Assembly (NCBI GenBank): GCA_900763965.1
Contig: CAAFMG010000083.1
Location: forward strand, 1 to 11,571
Source of the DNA: an uncultured Oscillospiraceae bacterium
Lineage (GTDB): Bacteria; Bacillota; Clostridia; Oscillospirales; Oscillospiraceae
Length of the DNA stretch: 11,571 nt
Reading direction: 5' to 3'
The notes below the pieces were generated by a model. That model ran no database searches and was not told the DNA's origin. It saw only the letters and a list, made by a program, of their open reading frames with translations. A program made the translations under genes and the position numbers. Below are positions 8,048 to 11,571 of the stretch, piece by piece (position 1 is the first letter of the stretch; each line of letters opens with the position of its first letter).

Positions 8048-8077
8048 TTGCATACTATTTCCTGCCGGGGATATACT
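8048..8077 (+). promoter_or_regulatory. Promoter of the small helical-protein gene
   Basis: TTGCAT (8048-8053), an 18-bp spacer and TATACT (8072-8077) form a sigma-A-like promoter. Transcription would start near 8084, leaving only about 10 nt before the ATG at 8095, so the mRNA would be nearly leaderless; GGTGAT at 8084-8089 is the only possible ribosome binding site. The same bases also read GCATA-N17-TATACTA, close to a forespore sigma-G pattern. The pgsA-like promoter at 10813 shares the TTGCATAC element, which favours the housekeeping reading. Confidence 0.5.
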
Positions 8078-8094
8078 ACCTCCGGTGATGAAAA

Positions 8095-8523
8095 ATGAAA
8101 AACAGCAAAGAAATCCTGTCCTCTGTGCTGAAGACCGCCCAAATGGGGCAGGTGGCCATTCGCAGCCTTCTGGATACCACCATGCAGCCTGCTTTGCGCA
8201 GCGCTTTGGAGTCGCAGCTGCGGGAATATGATGCCATTGAAACCGAAGCCCACGCCATAGCCAGCCAGCGGGGCTGGGAACTGCGGGAGCTGGATCCGGC
8301 GGTCCGCTTTCTCTCTGACCGCATGACCCGGATGAAGCTGGTTGGCAGCAACCGGGATTCCCGGATCGCAGATATGATGATTCAGGGAAATACCCGAGGG
8401 CTGATTCAGGGAATCCGGGGACTGCATCAGTATCCCAGCCGGGATGACCGTGTCAGCGGCATCTCACAAAAGCTCCTGGACTGCGAAACGGCCAATATTC
8501 GTCAGATGCAGCAATTTCTATAG
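8095..8523 (+). CDS. Conserved clostridial helical-bundle protein, function unknown
   Basis: A soluble 142-residue protein without signal peptide or membrane segment. Nearly the whole chain is predicted by eye as amphipathic helices: about 4-27, 31-58, 68-84, 87-110 and 117-141, with a few breaks such as RELDP and QYPSRDD. The centre IADMMIQGNTRG (91-102) and the C-terminal KLLDCETANI resemble a family of uncharacterised clostridial proteins that look ferritin-like in helix layout; I do not see a clear set of metal-binding Glu/His residues. The function is not known. It lies between asnB (divergent) and a SleC-type locus (same strand) but is cut off from the latter by a strong terminator, so it is probably monocistronic. 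The start at 8095 is the only reasonable ATG; an ATG at 8088 is out of frame. Confidence 0.8.
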   Translation: MKNSKEILSSVLKTAQMGQVAIRSLLDTTMQPALRSALESQLREYDAIETEAHAIASQRGWELRELDPAVRFLSDRMTRMKLVGSNRDSRIADMMIQGNTRGLIQGIRGLHQYPSRDDRVSGISQKLLDCETANIRQMQQFL

Positions 8524-8550
8524 GGCGGGAAAGGATCTCCCGTCCTTTTT
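8523..8550 (+). terminator. Rho-independent terminator
   Basis: The arms GGGCGGGA (8523-8530) and TCCCGTCC (8538-8545) form an 8-bp stem with one G-U pair and a 7-nt loop, followed by TTTTT (8546-8550). The stem starts on the last base of the TAG stop of the helical-protein gene. It should isolate that gene from the SleC-like locus. Confidence 0.88.
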
Positions 8551-8552
8551 GT

Positions 8553-8581
8553 CACCCGCCTCCCTGCCGGTGCATAGACTG
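8553..8581 (+). promoter_or_regulatory. Possible mother-cell sporulation promoter (sigma-K-like) of the SleC locus
   Basis: Between the terminator and the first gene of the locus there is no good sigma-A promoter. CACC (8553-8556), a 16-nt spacer and CATAgacTG (8573-8581) fit the Bacillus sigma-K form mACm-N16-CATAnnnTa with one mismatch at the last base. The implied start near 8588 would leave a 20-nt leader holding AAAGGAGG (8594-8601), which is a sensible geometry. The motif is short and degenerate, so this is a suggestion only. Confidence 0.35.
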
Positions 8582-8608
8582 TCTGCGAATGCGAAAGGAG
8601 GTTTTTCT

Positions 8609-8989
8609 ATGCCCGCTACTGGCTACATACAGGTAAATGCCTATGCAAGCTATGCCCGTCTCCCCCTTCGGGATGTGGCCATCACCATTACAGCCAATGA
8701 CGGCACAGCCATTGCCATGCGTCTGACAAACCGAAACGGTCAGATCGTCCCGGTGGAGATACCTGTGCCGGAGGCTTCTGACAGTCAGGTGCCAAATCCG
8801 CCGGAGCGTCCCTTTGCCACAGTCAATCTCTATGCCCATCTGCGGGGCTATGAGCAGGTGGAGGCAGAGAATTTACAGGTGTTTGCCAATACGGTCACCC
8901 AGCAGGATCTGATGATGATCCCGCTGTCTGAGCTGCCTGACAGTTGGGATCAGACAGCGGTCTACACTACACCACCCCAAAATCTCTAG
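8609..8989 (+). CDS. SleC pro-domain-like protein (stand-alone)
   Basis: A 126-residue, mainly beta protein without signal peptide. The first part, GYIQVNAYASYARLPLRDVA followed by ITITANDG (residues 5-32), looks like a small immunoglobulin-like or carboxypeptidase-regulatory-like sandwich. PVEIPVPEASDSQVPNPPER, then FATVNLYAHLRGYEQVEAEN, LQVF and QQDLMMIPL follow. This order of elements matches, from memory, the N-terminal pro-region of clostridial SleC, which precedes the mature lytic transglycosylase in one chain. Here it ends at a TAG ten nt before the enzyme gene. The start at 8609 is chosen because AAAGGAGG lies 7 nt upstream; the open frame extends back to 8444 but that part overlaps the previous gene and its terminator. 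The enzyme gene's AGGAGG overlaps this stop codon, which suggests translational coupling. Likely role (inference): folding helper or inhibitor of the downstream enzyme. Confidence 0.75.
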   Translation: MPATGYIQVNAYASYARLPLRDVAITITANDGTAIAMRLTNRNGQIVPVEIPVPEASDSQVPNPPERPFATVNLYAHLRGYEQVEAENLQVFANTVTQQDLMMIPLSELPDSWDQTAVYTTPPQNL

Positions 8990-8999
8990 GAGGTAGCCT

Positions 9000-10226
9000 A
9001 TGCCGCCTGTCTTACCCTACATTCCCCAACGGATCACCGTCCATCTTGGGCCGCCCAATTCCGATGCGGAAAATGTCACGGTCAGCTTTGTGGATTATGT
9101 AAAAAACGTCGCTTCCAGCGAAATTTATCCCACTTGGGAGGAAAGCGCTCTCCGGGCCAACATTTTGGCCATTGTTTCCTTTGCCCTCAACCGGGTATAC
9201 ACGGAGTTTTACCGCAGCCGTGGCTATGATTTTGACATCACCAGCTCCACGGCCTATGACCAGTTTTTTGTCAAGGGCCGGAGTTATTTTGAAAATGTGG
9301 CCCGTCTTGCCGAGGAACTGTTCAACGATTATCTCCGGCGGCCGGGATTTGTGGAGCCTCTGGCTGCCAAGTTTTGTAACGGAACCACCGTCACCTGCGA
9401 GGGCCTCAGCCAGTGGGGCAGCCAAAATCTGGCACGGCAGGGTTATAACACAACCCAGATCCTGCGTAGCTATTACGGAAATATTGAAATCGTCACCGAT
9501 GCACCGGTGATGGGCATCACCAGCTCCTATCCCGGAACCCCATTGCGCCGGGGAACCTCCGGCCCCAGTGTGGTTTTGATTCAAACCGCCCTGAACCGCA
9601 TTTCCCAGAGTTATCCGGCGATTCCCAAAATTCCCTCCATAGACGGTATCTTTGGCGCACAAACGGAAGCCACCGTGCGAAAATTTCAGGAAGTGTTTCA
9701 TCTGGATGCAGACGGTATCGTGGGCAGCGCCACCTGGTATGCCATTGTGCGTATCTATGTGGCGGTTGCCTCCCTTGCTGAGCTGAGAAGTCAGGGACAG
9801 CAGTTCTATGCCAACTCCTGGGCCAGCCGGAATCCCATTTCCTTTGGGGATCGGGGTGTCCGGGTGGAGCACCTGCAATTCATGCTGTCCGTACTGTCTG
9901 CCTACATCCCGGAGATCCCCGGTGTCCAGGTAGATGGGGTATTTGGGCCTGCCACCCGGAATGCCGTTCTGGCTGTGCAGCAGCGGTATGACCTGCCCCA
10001 GACCGGGATCGTTGACCATCGCACCTGGGATGAGATCTACGATCAGTTCTCCGGGATTGAAACCATCTCCTGGCGAAACCCGGAGGATTTCCCTTACACC
10101 AACGCCCTGATTTCCGGCATGCCCCCTCGGGCAAGATATGCCCGCTCCACCACCATGACCCAGTATCCCGGAGTTCCGCTCAGCAGCGGCAGTCAAGACC
10201 CAGTTCGTCAGGAGGTGATACGATGA
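9000..10226 (+). CDS. sleC: SleC-type spore cortex-lytic enzyme: SpoIID-like transglycosylase plus two peptidoglycan-binding domains
   Basis: Expected to cleave spore-cortex glycan strands during germination. The 408 residues begin PPVLPYIPQRITVHLG, as does the mature part of clostridial SleC. Residues about 14-168 form a SpoIID-like domain: VKNVASSEIYPTWEESALRA carries the likely catalytic Glu41, and CEGLSQWGSQNLARQGY (133-149) with ILRSYYG matches the SpoIID G-MSQ-GA-A--G/YY segment. Two PG_binding_1 domains follow: 184-248 (DGIFGAQTEATVRKFQ, DGIVGSATW) and 285-347 (VDGVFGPATRNAVLAVQ, TGIVDHRTW). The tail 350-408 has no recognised fold and ends with YPGVPLSSGS, an echo of the YPGTPLRRGTSG that opens the first repeat. 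There is no signal peptide and no covalent pro-region. AGGAGG (8988-8993) is 6 nt before ATG. The stop overlaps the next start (ATGA). Confidence 0.87.
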   Translation: MPPVLPYIPQRITVHLGPPNSDAENVTVSFVDYVKNVASSEIYPTWEESALRANILAIVSFALNRVYTEFYRSRGYDFDITSSTAYDQFFVKGRSYFENVARLAEELFNDYLRRPGFVEPLAAKFCNGTTVTCEGLSQWGSQNLARQGYNTTQILRSYYGNIEIVTDAPVMGITSSYPGTPLRRGTSGPSVVLIQTALNRISQSYPAIPKIPSIDGIFGAQTEATVRKFQEVFHLDADGIVGSATWYAIVRIYVAVASLAELRSQGQQFYANSWASRNPISFGDRGVRVEHLQFMLSVLSAYIPEIPGVQVDGVFGPATRNAVLAVQQRYDLPQTGIVDHRTWDEIYDQFSGIETISWRNPEDFPYTNALISGMPPRARYARSTTMTQYPGVPLSSGSQDPVRQEVIR

Positions 10227-10786
10227 GACCACCGGAATCCTTTCTTGGTCAGCCTGTACGCAGTCTGCAAACCATGCTTCGTGTCCTGGCAGAGGAATGG
10301 GAGGATCCCCTTCTCATCATTCCAGACGGCATCTACGGCCCGGAAACTGTGGCAGCAGTGATCGCCTTTCAGCGCAAGCACGGCTTGCCCCCTACCGGGG
10401 TGACGGATCAGGACACCTGGGAGGCAGTTGTCGCCCAGTTTGAACCGGCACAGATCCGCCGGGATCACGCCCACCCGCTGCACCTTATCCTAAATCCCGG
10501 ACAGGTGATCCGCAAAGGAGAAGCCCATCCGAATTTATTTCTGGCGCAAGCCATTCTGGCTGTTCTGGCAGATACCTATGGCTGTGTGGGCAATCCTGGC
10601 AGCAGCGGCATTTTGGACGAAGCCACATCCGATGCCCTGGCTGTCTTCCAGATGCTCAGCGCCCTTCCCATGACCGGTCACCTGGACAAAGAAACCTGGA
10701 AGCACCTGGCTCTGCAATATCCTCTGGCGGCCTCCCGGCATGTGCGGAAAGATACGTCATCCGATAAAGATATGGATAATCCGTAA
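10223..10786 (+). CDS. Tandem peptidoglycan-binding domain protein without catalytic domain
   Basis: A 187-residue protein made of two PG_binding_1-type repeats: a good one at about 10-72 (PVRSLQTML, PDGIYGPETVAAVIAFQRKH, TGVTDQDTWEAVV) and a degenerate one at about 100-165 (FLAQAILAVLA, GILDEATSDALAVFQ, TGHLDKETWKHLA). The tail of about 20 residues is charged. No signal peptide or enzyme motif is visible. Its ATG overlaps the stop of the SleC-like gene as ATGA, with GGAGGTGA at 10211-10218, so its synthesis is probably coupled to the enzyme. Likely role (inference): an auxiliary cortex-binding subunit, equivalent to extra C-terminal repeats of a longer enzyme. No clear terminator follows before the next promoter. 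Confidence 0.82.
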   Translation: MRPPESFLGQPVRSLQTMLRVLAEEWEDPLLIIPDGIYGPETVAAVIAFQRKHGLPPTGVTDQDTWEAVVAQFEPAQIRRDHAHPLHLILNPGQVIRKGEAHPNLFLAQAILAVLADTYGCVGNPGSSGILDEATSDALAVFQMLSALPMTGHLDKETWKHLALQYPLAASRHVRKDTSSDKDMDNP

Positions 10787-10812
10787 AATTTCTTTTCTTC
10801 CCCCTCCTACCC

Positions 10813-10841
10813 TTGCATACGAATCAAAAAGTGCCTATAAT
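10813..10841 (+). promoter_or_regulatory. Sigma-A promoter of the pgsA-like gene
   Basis: TTGCAT (10813-10818), a 17-bp spacer and a perfect TATAAT (10836-10841) precede the gene. Transcription would start near 10848, giving a leader of about 34 nt that carries GGAGGAGG (10870-10877). Confidence 0.8.
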
Positions 10842-10881
10842 AAAAATAGCTTCCCGATATTTTACGTTCGGAGGAGGAACC

Positions 10882-11463
10882 ATGGATATGAAAAACTGGA
10901 AAAAAGAAGTATTTACCATTCCCAATCTGATGAGCCTGGGGCGGCTGGTGATGATCCCCATTTATCTGTCCATCTATCTGCGGGCAGACTCTGCCATGCA
11001 GTACTATGCCGCCGGCGGGATTCTGGCTCTGTCCTGCCTGACAGATGCCTTTGACGGAAAAATCGCCCGGAAGTACAATATGATCTCCACCCTGGGCAAG
11101 ATCCTGGATCCTCTGGCCGATAAGCTGACCCAGTTCACTCTGACGGTATGCCTGAGCCTGCGGTATCCCATTTTGCTTCCGGTTCTGGTGCTGTTTGTAA
11201 TCAAAGAGCTGTTCCAGATCATTCTGGGGGCTGTGAACCTATTTCGGGGCCGGATGCTTCCCGGGGCATTGATGGCCGGAAAGGTTTGCACCACAGTGCT
11301 GTTTGTCAGCTTTATTGCACTGGTACTGTTTCCCAACATGGATCCCATCTGGATAAATGGCATCGCCCTTTTGGATGCTTTGTTTCTGGCCTTTTCCTTT
11401 GGCAGCTACATCCATGCCTACTTTGGGAAAAACTCCCCTGTGGAAGATCTGAAAAAGAGCTGA
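10882..11463 (+). CDS. CDP-alcohol phosphatidyltransferase, PgsA-like
   Basis: An integral membrane enzyme of phospholipid synthesis, 193 residues. The family motif DG-x2-AR-x8-G-x3-D-x3-D is complete: D58, G59, A62, R63, G72, D76 and D80, with a further Asp55 before it. Hydrophobic stretches at about 11-33, 40-55, 84-110, 130-155 and 160-180 fit the usual six-helix topology. Members transfer a phosphatidyl group from CDP-diacylglycerol to an alcohol. Glycerol-3-phosphate (PgsA) is the most likely acceptor from the PNLMSLGRL..IP N-terminus, but cardiolipin-synthase-type or paralogous enzymes share the motif, so no symbol is assigned. The start at 10882 is chosen for GGAGG 7 nt upstream; a second in-frame ATG at 10888 is possible, and the upstream extension in frame overlaps the promoter. 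It has its own promoter and terminator, so it appears monocistronic and unrelated to the cortex-lytic genes. Confidence 0.9.
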   Translation: MDMKNWKKEVFTIPNLMSLGRLVMIPIYLSIYLRADSAMQYYAAGGILALSCLTDAFDGKIARKYNMISTLGKILDPLADKLTQFTLTVCLSLRYPILLPVLVLFVIKELFQIILGAVNLFRGRMLPGALMAGKVCTTVLFVSFIALVLFPNMDPIWINGIALLDALFLAFSFGSYIHAYFGKNSPVEDLKKS

Positions 11464-11464
11464 C

Positions 11465-11498
11465 AAAGCCGCTGCTTCGGGCAGCGGCTTTAAGTTTT
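11465..11498 (+). terminator. Rho-independent terminator of the pgsA-like gene
   Basis: A perfect 11-bp stem, AAAGCCGCTGC (11465-11475) with GCAGCGGCTTT (11481-11491), closes a TTCGG loop directly after the TGA stop. The T-run is short and interrupted (TTTAAGTTTT), so termination may be somewhat leaky. Confidence 0.85.
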
Positions 11499-11510
11499 GC
11501 TTAAGTTTGT
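11490..11510 (+). promoter_or_regulatory. 11-bp-period direct repeat, possible response-regulator site
   Basis: TTAAGTTTTGC and TTAAGTTTGT are adjacent copies with an exact 11-bp period (TTAAG at 11490 and 11501). They begin on the last bases of the terminator stem and end about 10 bp upstream of the -35 of the next promoter. Tandem half-sites at 11-bp spacing are typical of OmpR/PhoB-family activators. The regulator and the target gene are not in view. Confidence 0.35.
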
Positions 11511-11520
11511 GGCATTTATG

Positions 11521-11565
11521 TTGTTTTCTGTAGAAAATCCTGTATAATCAAGAAAACACAGGAGG
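11521..11565 (+). promoter_or_regulatory. Promoter and ribosome binding site of a gene beyond the right edge
   Basis: A perfect TATAAT (11543-11548) has a weak -35, TTGTTT (11521-11526), 16 bp upstream. Transcription would start near 11555, followed at once by AGGAGG (11560-11565). The window ends 6 nt later, so the start codon is at or just past the edge. A weak -35 with a strong -10 is common at activator-dependent promoters. Confidence 0.6.
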
Positions 11566-11571
11566 TTCTTG

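Noticed and set aside
8571..8600. TGCATA as the -35 of a sigma-F or sigma-G promoter for the SleC locus
   Set aside because: The matching -10 would overlap the ribosome binding site and leave no leader, and the bases fit poorly.
8444..8608. The 55-codon upstream extension of the SleC pro-domain-like gene
   Set aside because: It overlaps the helical-protein gene and its terminator in another frame and lacks a ribosome binding site; the start at 8609 has an ideal one.
9012..10232. A 406-codon minus-strand frame antisense to the SleC-like gene
   Set aside because: Shadow of a well-supported gene; Gly/His/Asn-rich product without domains and no ribosome binding site.
10195..10240. A sequencing frameshift joining the SleC-like gene and the 187-aa gene
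   Set aside because: The second gene has a well-placed GGAGGTGA and its own complete first repeat, so the ATGA overlap looks like genuine coupling.

Overview
This window looks like a chromosomal segment of a moderately GC-rich, spore-forming Clostridia member, most likely Oscillospiraceae-like. The grounds are strong AGGAGG ribosome binding sites, clostridial-type enzymes, a SleC-type spore cortex-lytic enzyme locus, and a group II intron of a kind common in gut Firmicutes. The taxonomic call is inference from gene style, not from a marker gene.

Layout. (1) Positions 6-2732, plus strand: a tight two-gene unit, a PepV/Sapep-type M20 dipeptidase (possibly cut at its 5' end by the window edge) and a transglutaminase-like cysteine protease-fold protein. 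(2) Positions 2746-4651, minus strand: a complete group II intron with an intact LtrA-type reverse transcriptase/maturase. Its 5' end abuts the rho-independent terminator of pyk (4655-4692), the target choice typical of class C (IIC) introns. It sits in what was a 60-nt intergenic space between two convergent genes. (3) Positions 4699-7996, minus strand: asnB (glutamine-hydrolysing asparagine synthetase) followed by pyk (pyruvate kinase), with a good sigma-A-type promoter between them. (4) Positions 8095-8523, plus strand: a small all-helical clostridial protein of unknown function with its own promoter and terminator. (5) Positions 8609-10786, plus strand: a three-gene, translationally coupled locus that looks like a split SleC. 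It encodes a 126-aa protein resembling the SleC pro-domain, a 408-aa SpoIID-type lytic transglycosylase with two peptidoglycan-binding domains, and a 187-aa protein with two more such domains and no enzyme domain. (6) Positions 10882-11463, plus strand: a CDP-alcohol phosphatidyltransferase (PgsA-like) with its own promoter and terminator. (7) Positions 11490-11571: promoter and ribosome binding site of a gene that starts at or beyond the window edge, preceded by an 11-bp-period direct repeat.

The most interesting features are the split SleC locus, where the inhibitory pro-segment appears to be made as a separate polypeptide, and the intron insertion, which spares the pyk terminator while moving the plus-strand dipeptidase/transglutaminase unit 1.9 kb from the terminator it probably shared. 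The remaining genes are housekeeping. No tRNA, rRNA, CRISPR array or prophage feature was seen.
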